In this document: piece by piece, positions 37,024 through 46,332 of the stretch
Layout of the letters: every line of letters begins with the position of its first letter
How positions within the stretch are numbered: the first letter of the stretch is position 1
NCBI RefSeq assembly: GCF_030161875.1
Contig: NZ_BSVA01000001.1
Span: 992,001 to 1,056,000, forward strand
DNA length: 64,000 bases
Source of the DNA: Homoserinibacter gongjuensis
GTDB lineage: Bacteria > Actinomycetota > Actinomycetes > Actinomycetales > Microbacteriaceae
Reading direction: 5' to 3'
The notes under the pieces: model-generated
Databases searched by the model: none
The model's input: the letters and a program-made list of their open reading frames with translations, nothing else
What the model was told of the DNA's origin: nothing
Program-made: the position numbers and the translations under genes

Positions 37024-38134
37024 TTCTCCACCCCTCGAAGCCCGCCTCGTAGGCAGCGAACCAGCGCGCCTCCTCGGCGACCAGCGGATGCGCGTCCGTG
37101 TAGACGTGCTCGAAGACCTTCGCGGTCGGCGGGTCGGTCAGCTCGAGCGTGCGCCGACGTACGTCGGAGGCGAGGTCTTCGGCCTCGGCGGCGACGTCCT
37201 GGAAGAAGTCGTCGCCGACGCCGAGCGAGCGCAGATAGCTCTCGTAGCGCGTGATCGGGTCGCGCTCGGCCCAGAAGCGCGTCTCGTCGTCTTCGCGGTA
37301 CTTGCTGGGGTCGTCGCTCGTCGTGTGGGCGCCCATGCGGTAGGTCAGGGCTTCGACGAAGCGTGGTCCGTTGCCTGCCCGCGCAGCATCCATCCCGTGG
37401 CGCGTGACGGCGTAGCTCGCGAGCACGTCGTTGCCGTCGATCTGCACACTTGGGATGCCGAACCCCTCTGCGCGCAGGTAGAGCGGTGTGCGCGACTGCC
37501 GTTCGACGGGCACCGAGATCGCCCAGTGGTTGTTCTGCAGGAAGAACAGCTGCGGCGTCTGGTAGCTCGCGGCGAAGACGAAAGCCTCGCTCACATCGCC
37601 CTGGCTGGTGGCGCCGTCTCCGAAGTACACGAGGGCGGCCTCGTCGACCTCGGGGTCGCCGCTGGGCTCGCCGTCTAGGCCGATGCCCATCGCATACCCG
37701 GTGGCGTGCAGCGACTGCGAGCCGATGACGAGCGTGTAGAGGTGGAAGTTGCCGGTTTCCGCCGGAACCCAGCCGCCGTGGCTGAGGCCGCGCAGCATCT
37801 CGATGACCTTCATGAGATCCAGACCGCGGATGCGACCCACGACGTGCTCGCGGTAGGCGGGGAAGATGTGATCCTGCGTGCGGGCGGCGTAGCCGGACCC
37901 GACCTGGGCGGCCTCCTGTCCGAGGCTCGGAATCCACAGTGCGAGCTGGCCTTGGCGCTGCAGGTTCCCCGCCTCGATGTCGAAGCGCCGCACGACCACC
38001 ATCTGCCGGTGGAAGTCGAGCAGGCGGCTCTCGTCGAGGTCCGTGATGAGGGGCAGGTAGGGAGCTGTCGCGTCGCTCTCGACGAGCGTCCCCTGGGGCG
38101 AGAGCAGCTGAACCGTCGCCTCGGTATAAGACAT
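37020..38134 (-). CDS. bkdA: Branched-chain keto-acid dehydrogenase E1 alpha, frameshift at end
   Basis: About 371 residues. The thiamine-diphosphate motif GDGATSQGDVSEAFVFAASYQTPQLFFLQNN and the phosphorylation-loop-like RMGAHTTSDDPSKYR are typical of the branched-chain type (HTTSDDP). The frame breaks at 37031-37034, three codons before the stop; adding one base gives the end GFEGVEK and overlap with the E1 beta GTG. TAGGGT (reverse of 38142-38147) lies 7 bases before ATG 38134, so the operon starts leaderless. Confidence 0.92.
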
Positions 38135-38170
38135 GGGCTCTACCCTATGCCGCGCTCCATTCCACGGAAG

Positions 38171-39226
38171 TCAGAGGGTGCGCACAACCTTTTCCGCGGC
38201 TTGGATGAGCCTGTCGACAGACTCTGCCTCTCCGACGGTCACCCGGATGCCGTCGCCCGCGAACACGCGCGCGACGATTCCGTGCTCCTCCAGCACCTCG
38301 GCGGCGGCGACCGTCTGGGCCCCGGTGGGCAGCCACACGAAGTTGCCCTGCGGCTCGGGGATCGTCCAGCCCTGGGCGCGCAGCGCGTCGCGGATCTCGT
38401 CGCGGCGCTGCACGAGTTCGGCGATCTGCGCGCGGTACTCGTCTTCGTGGTCGAGCGCCGCCAGCGCCGCCCGCTGTGCGGGTTCGGTCACCGAGAGGGC
38501 GATCGCGGTGGCCCGGCAGGCGTCGAGGATGTAGGAGGGCCCGACCGCGTAGCCGACGCGGAGGCCCGCGAGCCCGTACGCCTTGGAGAAGGTGCGCAGC
38601 ACGACGAGGTTGGGGTGGTTCTCGAGGATCGGCAGCCCGTCGACCGCGGCCGGGTCGGTGACGAACTCGCGGTAGGCCTCGTCGAGCACCACGAGCACGG
38701 TCTCGGGAACGGATGCCATGAAGGCCTCGAACGCCTCCGCGGTCACGGTCGCACTCGTCGGGTTGTTGGGGGTGCAGACGAGCACGAGACGCGTGCGGTC
38801 GGTGACGGCCGCCGCCATCGCGGTGAGGTCGTGCGATCCGTCGGGCAGGTGGGGGACGGTGACGCTCGTGGCGCCCGTCACCGTGACGATTCCCGGGTAG
38901 GCCTCGAAGGAGCGCCAGGAGTAGAGGATCTCATCGCCCGCTCCCGCGGTGGCCTGCGCCAGCTGATGGAGGATCGACACCGAACCGGCGCCCACGTGCA
39001 CCTCGTCGACGGTCACGCCGATGCGTTCCGCGAGCCGCACCCGCAGGGCCGTCGCGGCCCCGTCGGGGTAGCGCATGATGCTGGATGCGGCGATCGCCTC
39101 GCTCACGGCGGGCAGCGTCGGAAAGGGACTCTCGTTGCTCGAGAGCTTGAACGCGTCGGCGGGCGCCGGACGCCCTTGGCGGTAGGGGTCGAGCGCGGCG
39201 ATCTCGGGCCGCAGGGTGACGGGCAT
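38171..39226 (-). CDS. Histidinol-phosphate/aromatic aminotransferase
   Basis: Class I/II PLP aminotransferase of 351 residues, HisC family. SSNESPFPTLPAV, CTPNNPTSATV, DEAYREF, the PLP-Lys in RTFSKAYGLAGLRVGY, and the terminal RVTVG are clear. With no his genes near, this may be the aromatic aminotransferase paralogue (Pat) rather than the histidine pathway enzyme. ATG 39226 is preferred to ATG 39235 because TAGCAT (reverse of 39234-39239) lies 7 bases before it. Confidence 0.87.
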   Translation of the reverse strand: MPVTLRPEIAALDPYRQGRPAPADAFKLSSNESPFPTLPAVSEAIAASSIMRYPDGAATALRVRLAERIGVTVDEVHVGAGSVSILHQLAQATAGAGDEILYSWRSFEAYPGIVTVTGATSVTVPHLPDGSHDLTAMAAAVTDRTRLVLVCTPNNPTSATVTAEAFEAFMASVPETVLVVLDEAYREFVTDPAAVDGLPILENHPNLVVLRTFSKAYGLAGLRVGYAVGPSYILDACRATAIALSVTEPAQRAALAALDHEDEYRAQIAELVQRRDEIRDALRAQGWTIPEPQGNFVWLPTGAQTVAAAEVLEEHGIVARVFAGDGIRVTVGEAESVDRLIQAAEKVVRTL

Positions 39227-39282
39227 GGCATTCATGCTAGGCGCGGGGTGCGCGGCGGCGGCGACGCTGGGATGATGTCGGC

Positions 39283-39696
39283 ATGCGCTTCGTCATCCGC
39301 CTGCTCATCAACGCGCTCGCTCTCTGGCTCACCGTGCTCATCCTGCATCCGCACGTGCAGGTGGCGTCGTGGGATTCCGCGGCCGACGGCACGAGCTGGT
39401 CGTGGCCGCTGTTCTGGACGTATGTGCTGCTCGCGGTGATCTTCGGTGTCGTCAACGGCATCGTCGGAACGGCGATCAAGATCGTGGCGTTCCCGCTGTA
39501 CATCCTGACGCTCGGTCTCATCTCGCTCATCGTGAACGGCCTGCTGTTCCTGCTGGTGGCATGGATCTCGACGCTCATCGGCTTCGGCCTCTCGGTCGAG
39601 AGCTTCTGGTGGGGCGTGCTCGGGGCGATCGTGCTCGGTGTGATCGGCTGGCTGATCGGGATCATCCTGCGGCCGCTCACCCGCAAGAAGCGCTGA
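39283..39696 (+). CDS. Phage-holin-4-like membrane protein
   Basis: 137 residues with four membrane helices, family phage_holin_4_2 (PF04020), marked by MRFVIRLLINALALWLT and GVVNGIVGTAIKIVAFPLYILTLGLISLIVNGLLF. Despite the name these are widespread chromosomal proteins of unknown function. No prophage genes are near. Confidence 0.85.
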   Translation: MRFVIRLLINALALWLTVLILHPHVQVASWDSAADGTSWSWPLFWTYVLLAVIFGVVNGIVGTAIKIVAFPLYILTLGLISLIVNGLLFLLVAWISTLIGFGLSVESFWWGVLGAIVLGVIGWLIGIILRPLTRKKR

Positions 39697-39706
39697 CCGG
39701 GCGAGC

Positions 39707-41164
39707 TCACCTCGTCGGCACCCGCTCGGCGCGGTAGCTGAAGGTCGTGATCTGCGAGCCCTCCCTGCCCGTGTAGTCGTGCGTGAGGGCATCGAGTGCA
39801 TCGAGTTGGGCACGCACCTCGGGCGACCCGGCGGCATCGAGCAGCCGCGCCGTTTCGGCATAGGCGCGGCGTTGGTGCGCAGGAACCGGCAGATCGGTGG
39901 GGATCGCCGACCCCTCGGGATACGCCCGACGTTCCACGATCGTGCGGTCGGTCGCTTGCTGAGCCCCGCCCGTCGCCACGACGAAATCGTCGCTGTGCCG
40001 CACGGCGACACCGTGGATGCCCTCCGGCAGCTCGATGCCGCCACCGGGATCGCCGTAGGTCTCGAGCCCGACGGTGTTCCAGTTTCCGGATGCGGCCACC
40101 GCATCCGCGACGAGCCCACCCTGCGAGAACCCCACGAGCACGACCTCCGAGTCGGGGGCGATGCCCGCGTCGGCCATCGCCTGCTCGGTCGCGCGGATCG
40201 ATCCGGCCGGCAGTCCGGCGACCCCGGCCACGTTGCTCGTGAGATCCCACGGCTCATCGCCGGCGATGGGTGAGAAGGTCTGGGTGGGCGCGACGTAGAC
40301 GACGTAGCGCGGCGGTTCGCCGGGAGCCGTGTAGCGCTCGATGCGCACCTGATCCTCGGCTGGCACCCGCTCGAGCCGCTGCTCGGCACCCGCCGGTGGG
40401 GTGGGCGTGGCGGTCTCCGACACGCGCTCGACCCGCACGGGCGTCTCGTGGAACGCGCGACCCGGGCTTGCGGAGCCCGCCGCGATGAGCACCCCGGCAC
40501 TCGTCTGGACCCCGAGGATCCCGAGCCCTTGTTCCCCGAGCACCATCGAGACCCATGGCGGCAGGCCCGACGCCCCCAGCACGGCATCGTCGGTGTTCGA
40601 CACGACGCGGCGCACGAGGGTCGCGAACTCGGGGCTCGTGACGACCTCGGGATGATCGAGCAGCCAGCGCTGCAACACCGCCTTCTTCTGTGCGTCGGTA
40701 CCGGGCAGCCGGTTCCAGACGAGCACACCGCCCGCGCCGAGCAGCGGCAGGAGGGGAAGGGCGAGACGGGCGAGCGTGCCTGTCGACCATGCGGATGCCG
40801 CATCCTGCAGCGACATCACGCTGCGTTCGCCGAGCTCGTAGCTGCTCTGCGCGATGGCGATGGCTCGCCGAAGGGTGCGCACCTGATCGGCGAGGTCGAG
40901 CCCGGTCATCTCGCAGCGCTCGAGCTCGGAACGCAGGGCGCCGGGTGGGGTGTCGAGGCCGAGCACCGCGATGCGATGGGCGTCGGATTCGATGGCGTCG
41001 GCGAAGGCGTCGAGTTGCGGGAGGTGTGCGAGCAGCACGTCGGTGGCCACGAGCGTCGAGCGGCCCGAGCGCACGATGAGCGGACTGGGCGGCGTGGTGG
41101 AGGAGCCGGATGCGGGATCCGTGCCGCGCACCGGGTCCGGTGTCGCCACCTCAGCCGGCAGCAT
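39707..41164 (-). CDS. Alpha/beta-hydrolase with helical N-terminal domain, WXG100 partner
   Basis: 485 residues. Residues about 25-110 are helical (AHLPQLDAFADAIESDAHRIAVLG onward) and resemble an ESX-type substrate domain; a hydrophobic segment follows (LARLALPLLPLLGAGGVLVW). The C-terminal half is an alpha/beta-hydrolase with nucleophile elbow VLVGFSQGG, a conserved HSDDFV and PVPAHQRRAY as candidate acid/His sites. No signal peptide. It overlaps the WXG100-like gene upstream by 14 bases. A secreted lipase or esterase exported by a type VII system is a reasonable guess only. Confidence 0.7.
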   Translation of the reverse strand: MLPAEVATPDPVRGTDPASGSSTTPPSPLIVRSGRSTLVATDVLLAHLPQLDAFADAIESDAHRIAVLGLDTPPGALRSELERCEMTGLDLADQVRTLRRAIAIAQSSYELGERSVMSLQDAASAWSTGTLARLALPLLPLLGAGGVLVWNRLPGTDAQKKAVLQRWLLDHPEVVTSPEFATLVRRVVSNTDDAVLGASGLPPWVSMVLGEQGLGILGVQTSAGVLIAAGSASPGRAFHETPVRVERVSETATPTPPAGAEQRLERVPAEDQVRIERYTAPGEPPRYVVYVAPTQTFSPIAGDEPWDLTSNVAGVAGLPAGSIRATEQAMADAGIAPDSEVVLVGFSQGGLVADAVAASGNWNTVGLETYGDPGGGIELPEGIHGVAVRHSDDFVVATGGAQQATDRTIVERRAYPEGSAIPTDLPVPAHQRRAYAETARLLDAAGSPEVRAQLDALDALTHDYTGREGSQITTFSYRAERVPTR

Positions 41165-41399
41165 CGAGCACCTCCCGACGCGCCGCGTGGACGGCATCCG
41201 CGAGTTCGGCCGCCGCCGTGCGCAGGCGGTCGGCGATCGCGTCGACCCGCAGCGCGTACAGCTCGTATGCGGGTCCGCGCCACGCCTCCGGGCCGATCCG
41301 GGGAAGATGGCCGGCGCGCAGCGCGGCGTCGCGCTGCAGTCCCACGAGTTGCACGAGGCGATCTCGGGCGCGCTCGAGCTCGAGCGGATTGGCGGGCAT
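41151..41399 (-). CDS. WXG100-like small helical protein
   Basis: 82 residues, two predicted helices joined by a turn with EAWRGPAYELYALR, a WxG motif followed by the GPAYxxY pattern of WXG100/ESAT-6-like proteins. ATG 41399 follows AAAGGAG with normal spacing. Its stop lies inside the start of the hydrolase gene, so the two are coupled. WXG100 proteins pair with type VII secretion substrates; no secretion ATPase is in this window. Confidence 0.65.
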   Translation of the reverse strand: MPANPLELERARDRLVQLVGLQRDAALRAGHLPRIGPEAWRGPAYELYALRVDAIADRLRTAAAELADAVHAARREVLDAAG

Positions 41400-41542
41400 C
41401 CGGGCTCCTTTCGACGATGCGACCATGCTGGGCGTCCCGCCGAACCACCGGGGCGGCGGAAGCCACATCCGGGGAGAACTCGTCACGAGTTTGATTCGGA
41501 AGGAGGGTGCCGCGGTTCGGAAGGACGCGCCACAATGGGCGG

Positions 41543-42064
41543 GTGAGCGACCCGCGGACGAGCGACCCGATGGTCTTCCGCATCTGCTTCGTGTGCACGG
41601 GCAACATCTGCCGCTCGCCGATGGCCGAGGCCATCATGCGCGACATCGTCACGACGAAGGGCTACGGCTCGATCGTCTCGGTGACCTCCGCCGCGACGGG
41701 CGATTGGCACGTCGGCGAGCGGGCCGACCCGCGCACGATCGCCGCGCTCGACGCGCACGGCCACGACGCCACGCGGCACCGTGCCCGGCAGTTCGACCCG
41801 ACCTGGTACCCCGAGCTCGACCTCGTGGTCGCGTTCGACCGCGGCCACGAGCGCATCCTGCGTCAGTGGGCCTCCAACGACGCGGATCGCAGCAAGGTAC
41901 AGCTGCTGATGAGCTTCGACCCCGAGGCATCGGGCACGATGGACGTACCGGATCCGTATTATTCGGACGCCGCCATGTTCGACACCGTGCTCCTCGCGAT
42001 CGAGCGGGCGTGCGCCTCGCTGTTCCGGCAGCTCGAACCCGCCATCCGACAGGGAGTCCCATGA
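41543..42064 (+). CDS. Low-molecular-weight protein-tyrosine phosphatase
   Basis: 173 residues with the catalytic P-loop CTGNICRS near residue 16 and the general-acid region DVPDPYYSD near 134. Such phosphatases act on tyrosine-phosphorylated proteins, sometimes tyrosine kinases of capsule systems, but the partner is unknown. GTG 41543 lies 6 bases after CACAAT (41531-41536). ATGA overlap with purB. Confidence 0.9.
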   Translation: MSDPRTSDPMVFRICFVCTGNICRSPMAEAIMRDIVTTKGYGSIVSVTSAATGDWHVGERADPRTIAALDAHGHDATRHRARQFDPTWYPELDLVVAFDRGHERILRQWASNDADRSKVQLLMSFDPEASGTMDVPDPYYSDAAMFDTVLLAIERACASLFRQLEPAIRQGVP

Positions 42065-43442
42065 GTCCGCTTCCCCGCAGCCCCTGAGCCCGCTCGACGG
42101 TCGCTACCGCACCTCGGTCGAGCCGCTCGGCGAGCACCTCTCGGAGGCGGGTCTCAATCGCGCCCGCGTGCGCGTCGAGGTGGAGTGGCTGCTGTTCCTC
42201 GCGGCCCGCGGGATGTTCGGGGTGACGCCCGTCGAGGCGCAGCAGGCCGAGGCGCTGCGGGCGTGGGCCGAGCACTTCGGGCAGCCCGAGATCGATGAGC
42301 TCGCGCGCCTGGAGGCGACCACGCGTCACGACGTCAAGGCCGTCGAGTACCTCGTGCGTGCCCGACTCACCGCGCAGGGCCTCGATCACCTCGCCGAGCT
42401 CACCCACTTCGCCTGCACGAGCGAAGACATCAACAACCTCTCCTATGGCATCACACTGCGCGCCGCCGTGCAGCAGGTCTGGCTCCCGCGGTTCGACGCC
42501 GTCGTGGAGAAGCTGCGCACCCTCGCCCTCGAACAGCGCGACCAGCCGATGCTCGCCCACACCCACGGGCAGCCGGCCACCCCGACGACCTTCGGCAAGG
42601 AGCTCGCGGTGGTCGTGCACCGCCTGCAGCGCCAGCGGATGCGGATCGCCGCCGTCGAGTTCCCCGCCAAGTTCTCCGGCGCCACCGGCACCTTCTCCGC
42701 CCACCTAGTGGCTGAGCCGAGCGCCGAATGGACGTCGATCTCGCGCGAGTTCGTCACCTCGCTCGGCCTCGACTGGAACCCCCTCACGACCCAGATCGAG
42801 TCGCACGACGGCCAGGCCGAGCTCTTCGGTCGCATCGCGCACGCCAATCGCATCCTGCACAACCTGGCGACGGATGTCTGGACCTACATCTCGATGGGAT
42901 ATCTCACCCAGATCCCGCAGGCGGGGGCGACCGGCTCGTCGACCATGCCGCACAAGATCAACCCCATCCGCTTCGAGAACGCCGAGGCCAACCTCGAGCT
43001 CTCGTGCGCCCTGCTCGACTCGCTCGCGGCAACCCTCACGACGAGTCGCCTGCAGCGCGACCTCACCGACTCGACGACGCAGCGCAACATCGGCGTCGCC
43101 CTCGGACACTCGCTGCTCGCCCTCGACAACCTGCTCAAGGGCCTCGGCGAGATCGCGGTGAACCCGGACGCGCTGGCCGCCGACCTCGACGCCAACTGGG
43201 AGGTGCTCGGCGAGGCGATCCAGACCGTCATCCGCGCCGAGGTGGCCGCCGGCCGCTCGAGGATCGCCGACCCGTACGCCCTGCTCAAGGAGCTGACCCG
43301 CGGCAAGCGGGCGACCGCCTCCGACCTCGCCGACTTCATCCGCGGACTCGACATCGGCGACGCGGCGAAGGAGCGCCTGCTGGCGCTCACCCCGGCGACG
43401 TACACGGGACTCGCCTCGGAGCTCGTCGACTACCTCGGCTGA
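42061..43442 (+). CDS. purB: Adenylosuccinate lyase, frameshift at start
   Basis: About 460 residues, E. coli-type PurB of the fumarase superfamily, used twice in purine synthesis (SAICAR and adenylosuccinate cleavage). The opening LSPLDGRYR, THFACTSEDINNLSYGI, AHTHGQPATPTTFGKE and the flexible catalytic loop GSSTMPHKINPIRFENAEAN are clear. The frame breaks at 42073-42076, five codons in; one added C gives PLPPQPLSPLDGRYR. The start overlaps the phosphatase stop. Confidence 0.93.
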
Positions 43443-43526
43443 GCGCGGCGGGGCTCAGCTGCGTCGGCCGCGGCTGGGGTGACCGCCCCATCGGGCGGCA
43501 TACGCATCCACCCATCGCCTCCCGCC

Positions 43527-43614
43527 TGCGAGAAATGCAGGAGATCGGGCCAGCACGGGATGCCGGAGCCCGGATCTCAGGGGCTCGGCCTTGGCAACTC
43601 CTGCATTTCTCGCA
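43527..43614. repeat. 88-bp element with perfect 17-bp inverted ends (AGAAATGCAGGAG variant)
   Basis: TGCGAGAAATGCAGGAG and its exact inverse. Two of the three related elements lie here in the 482-bp gap after purB. Its right arm overlaps the end of the small reading frame at 43577-43723. Compensating changes in both arms relative to the 17174 element show that pairing is preserved. Confidence 0.85.
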
Positions 43615-43723
43615 CGGATGCGCCCGCCATGCGCGTGAGTTCCTCGCGCAGCTCCGGCGTTCGAGCTGTCGTCGCGGATGCGGATGCCGCGAGCGGCTCA
43701 CCGAGCGGGTCGGCGTCGAACAT
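43577..43723 (-). CDS. Possible 48-residue peptide
   Basis: A short frame MFDADPLGEPLAASASA... ending in a helical TPELREELTRMAGASVREMQEL. AGGAG lies 5 bases before the ATG, a better ribosome site than most genes here. The last third runs into the 43527-43614 element. No family recognised; may be a chance frame. Confidence 0.35.
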   Translation of the reverse strand: MFDADPLGEPLAASASATTARTPELREELTRMAGASVREMQELPRPSP

Positions 43724-43794
43724 GGGCGCTCCTGTGCCCGATGTGGTGAGTGACTACTCCCACATGTCCGGCACCGCCGCATCCGTCCGGCTAC

Positions 43795-43881
43795 GTCGAA
43801 AATGCAGGAGAATTGCCCGGCTGCGGGCAGCGGAGGCCCGGACGCGTGGGGAATGCGCGCCGAGACTCCTGCATTTTCGAC
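43795..43881. repeat. 87-bp element with perfect 16-bp inverted ends (TCGAAAATGCAGGAG family)
   Basis: GTCGAAAATGCAGGAG and its exact inverse; the arms equal those at 17174 while the interior differs. It lies about 45 bases beyond the end of the membrane protein gene that stops at 43925 on the minus strand. Confidence 0.85.
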
Positions 43882-43924
43882 ACAGCGACGAGGCCGAGGC
43901 GACGGTCAACCCGACGCCCGCGCC

Positions 43925-44230
43925 TCAGTGCTCGCGGGGCCCCGGGTGAGGATCGCGGTGCACCGAGCCTGCGGTGCCGGTGGGCGCATCCGGATCGACG
44001 GGGTCGACGCGGTCGCCGCTCTTCGGGGCGACCGCGATGAGCAGCGTCGCGATGAACACCAGCGAGGCGACGAACGCGACGCCCGCCATGATGAGCGCGA
44101 GCGCCCACTCGCGCGTGCCCATGAACACGAAGAGGCCCACGAAGACACCGAACACGCCTGCCATCACGAGCAGCTCGACCGGGCGCATGCGTTCGCGGCG
44201 CGAGGGGTGGGGGTCGTGTCGTTCATGCAC
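43925..44230 (-). CDS. Small membrane protein, unknown
   Basis: 101 residues with two membrane segments (about 19-37 and 47-66) and a Pro/Asp/His-rich tail. Overlaps the end of the HdeD-like gene by 8 bases and is probably co-transcribed with it. No known domain. Confidence 0.7.
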   Translation of the reverse strand: MHERHDPHPSRRERMRPVELLVMAGVFGVFVGLFVFMGTREWALALIMAGVAFVASLVFIATLLIAVAPKSGDRVDPVDPDAPTGTAGSVHRDPHPGPREH

Positions 44231-44849
44231 TCACCTTCGTGGAGACCGGGCGCGGCGCGCGCAGCGAGAACGCCACAATCGCGAGCTGCACACCGAGGAT
44301 GATGGCCCAGGCTCCCAGGATGCCCACGAGCAGGATGTCGGCCGTCACGACGCCCGAGACGGTGCCGTCGGCCGCGTCCGCGACGGCGTAGCTGTCGGCG
44401 TAGTCCTGGGGCACGAGCAGGAAGACGAGCCCGAGCATCGCCGTGAGCACACCCGTGAAGAGCCAGTCGCGCGCCGCTGCTCGGGCGCGACGGAAGCGGA
44501 TGCCGTTGACCGCCTCGAGCGCGCCGGTCACGATCGCCCAGGCGCTCACCACCGGCACGAAGTACCCGAGGCCGCCGCTCGGCAGCACGAGAGCGGCGAT
44601 TCCCGCAACGGCGGTCACGACGCCCTGCAGCAGCACGAGGCCACGCACGGACCGGTCGGCACGCAGCCCCGACGCCAGCAGCACGGCAGCCGTCACGACC
44701 GCGAACACCCCGAACCCGGCGAGGCCGAGCCGTGCGGAGTGATCCTGGCTGAAGGTGATCACGAGCCCCAGCACGAGCGCAGGCAGCGCACGGGCGAGCG
44801 GAGCGACCCAGGTATCCGGCGCTCCGAGAGCGGGAGAGGCTTCGGACAC
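44223..44849 (-). CDS. HdeD-like (DUF308) membrane protein
   Basis: 208 residues with about six membrane helices, in the DUF308/HdeD group (GVVTAVAGIAALVLPSGGLGYFVPVVSAWAIVTGALEAVNGIRFRR). Acid-resistance function is known only for the E. coli protein. GTG 44849 lies 6 bases after TAGGAT (reverse of 44856-44861). Confidence 0.75.
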   Translation of the reverse strand: MSEASPALGAPDTWVAPLARALPALVLGLVITFSQDHSARLGLAGFGVFAVVTAAVLLASGLRADRSVRGLVLLQGVVTAVAGIAALVLPSGGLGYFVPVVSAWAIVTGALEAVNGIRFRRARAAARDWLFTGVLTAMLGLVFLLVPQDYADSYAVADAADGTVSGVVTADILLVGILGAWAIILGVQLAIVAFSLRAPRPVSTKVSA

Positions 44850-44920
44850 GGCTCCATCCTACGTTCGCCCGGGGCAGAGGGCGGGCCTCGGGCGCATGGT
44901 CGCCCCGAGGCCCGCCTGCG

Positions 44921-46222
44921 TCAGAAGCTCCAGCGTTGGGCGTCTGTCTGGTTGCAGGTGTAGAGCTGCATCTTCTGCCCGTCGAACAGCGGCGCCCCGT
45001 TCGTCGCGTCGAGGCACTTGCCCGACTGCGGGTTCTTCAGCGCCCGCGTCGCGGAGTCGTACGTCCACTTCTGCGCGCCCGTGCCGTTGCAGGTGTACAA
45101 CCACACGACGGTGCCGTTCGCGGTTCCGCTGCGGGCGACATCCAGGCACTTGCCGAGCGCTCGGATGCTGCCATCCGCCCCACGCGTCCAGCTCTGTGCG
45201 GCGTTGCCGTTGCACCACGCGAGCTGGATGCGGTTCGTGTCGGTGGCATCCGCCCACGGCACATCGAGGCACAACCCCGTGTTCGCGGTCGCCCGGATCG
45301 CACTCGTGCCGGTCGGCAAGCCCGACCCGCCACCGCCCGTCGACGAGCCGTTGTCGAACACATGGATGTAGTCCACGAACATCTGCTGCGGGAACTGCGT
45401 CGAGCCGTCGGGGTAGCCCGGCCAGTCGCCGCCCACGGCGAGGTTCAGGATGAGGAAGAACTTCTGATCGAACACCCACTGGTTGCCGCCCACGCTCGCA
45501 CGCGTCACTCGGTGGTACTGCTGGCCGTCGACGAACCAGGTGATCTCGCCCGGCTTCCAGTCGATCGCGAAGGTGTGCCAGGTGTCGGCGAACGACCAGC
45601 CCTGCGGGTGCTGATAGGTGCCGCTGATGCCATTCGCGCCCGAGTAGCCGGGTCCGTGCACCGTGCCGTGCACGAGGTGCGGCTCGCGTCCGATGTTCTC
45701 CATGATGTCGATCTCGCCCGAGTTGGGCCAGCTCGTCTGCGGGAAGCCGGCGCCCAGCATCCAGAAGGCGGGCCAGATGCCCTGCCCACGCGGGATCTTG
45801 ATGCTCGCCTCGATGCGGCCGTACTGCAGTTCGACCTTGTCGTTGGTGGCGAGGCGAGCGGAGGTGTAGCCGGCTCCGTCGCGGCGGGCCGTGATGACGA
45901 GGTTGCCGGTGCCGTCCATGGCCGAGTTGGACCGCGAGTTGACGTAGTTCTGCAGCTCGTTGTTGCCCCATCCGCTCGCGCCGAGCTCGTGGGTCCACAC
46001 GGCCGGGTTGGGCGCCGAGCCGGCCGCACCGTTGAACTCGTCGGCCCACACGAGCTGGCCGGCAGCGGATGCGGCGGGCGCCGCTGCGAGGTCGGCCCCC
46101 GTCTGCAGGGGCACGACGAGTGCGCCCGCCGCGAGTGCTGCCAGCAGCAAGCGCGAGCGGCGTCGTCGCCGCGGATTCGTGGCGGTCTGGTGGCTGGGTC
46201 GTGCTGCACTGCGGTGGAACAT
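44921..46222 (-). CDS. Secreted GH16 endo-beta-1,3-glucanase with ricin-type CBM13
   Basis: 433 residues. An Arg-rich n-region and a long hydrophobic stretch form the signal peptide (cleavage near ASAAGQ). The GH16 domain holds the catalytic signature GEIDIMENIG (Glu nucleophile and acid/base) and AFWMLGAGFP. A Gly/Ser linker precedes a C-terminal ricin-B lectin domain with repeated CLDV/QxW units (GLCLDVPWAD, KCLDVARSG, KCLDATNG). Probably degrades fungal or algal beta-glucan (laminarin). GGGAGG precedes ATG 46222; a 16-bp palindrome lies 40 bases upstream. Confidence 0.92.
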   Translation of the reverse strand: MFHRSAARPSHQTATNPRRRRRSRLLLAALAAGALVVPLQTGADLAAAPAASAAGQLVWADEFNGAAGSAPNPAVWTHELGASGWGNNELQNYVNSRSNSAMDGTGNLVITARRDGAGYTSARLATNDKVELQYGRIEASIKIPRGQGIWPAFWMLGAGFPQTSWPNSGEIDIMENIGREPHLVHGTVHGPGYSGANGISGTYQHPQGWSFADTWHTFAIDWKPGEITWFVDGQQYHRVTRASVGGNQWVFDQKFFLILNLAVGGDWPGYPDGSTQFPQQMFVDYIHVFDNGSSTGGGGSGLPTGTSAIRATANTGLCLDVPWADATDTNRIQLAWCNGNAAQSWTRGADGSIRALGKCLDVARSGTANGTVVWLYTCNGTGAQKWTYDSATRALKNPQSGKCLDATNGAPLFDGQKMQLYTCNQTDAQRWSF

Positions 46223-46262
46223 GTGACCTCCCGGCTTCGTCGCCGTCCGGGCCGTGCCTGGT

Positions 46263-46278
46263 AGTGACTCGTGTCACT
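46263..46278 (-). promoter_or_regulatory. Palindromic operator candidate before the glucanase gene
   Basis: AGTGAC-TCGT-GTCACT, perfect 6-bp arms. The half-site GTGAGTGAC also occurs at 43746-43754 in front of the 48-residue frame. Likely a repressor site for sugar control; the protein is unknown. Confidence 0.45.
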
Positions 46279-46332
46279 CACCCGCGCACGACGGTACCGG
46301 CGCGCGGCGGCGACCGCAAGGGTGAATGCCGG

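Noticed and set aside
39283-39696. Prophage suggested by a holin-like gene
   Set aside because: The phage_holin_4 family is a common chromosomal membrane protein family; no other phage gene is nearby.
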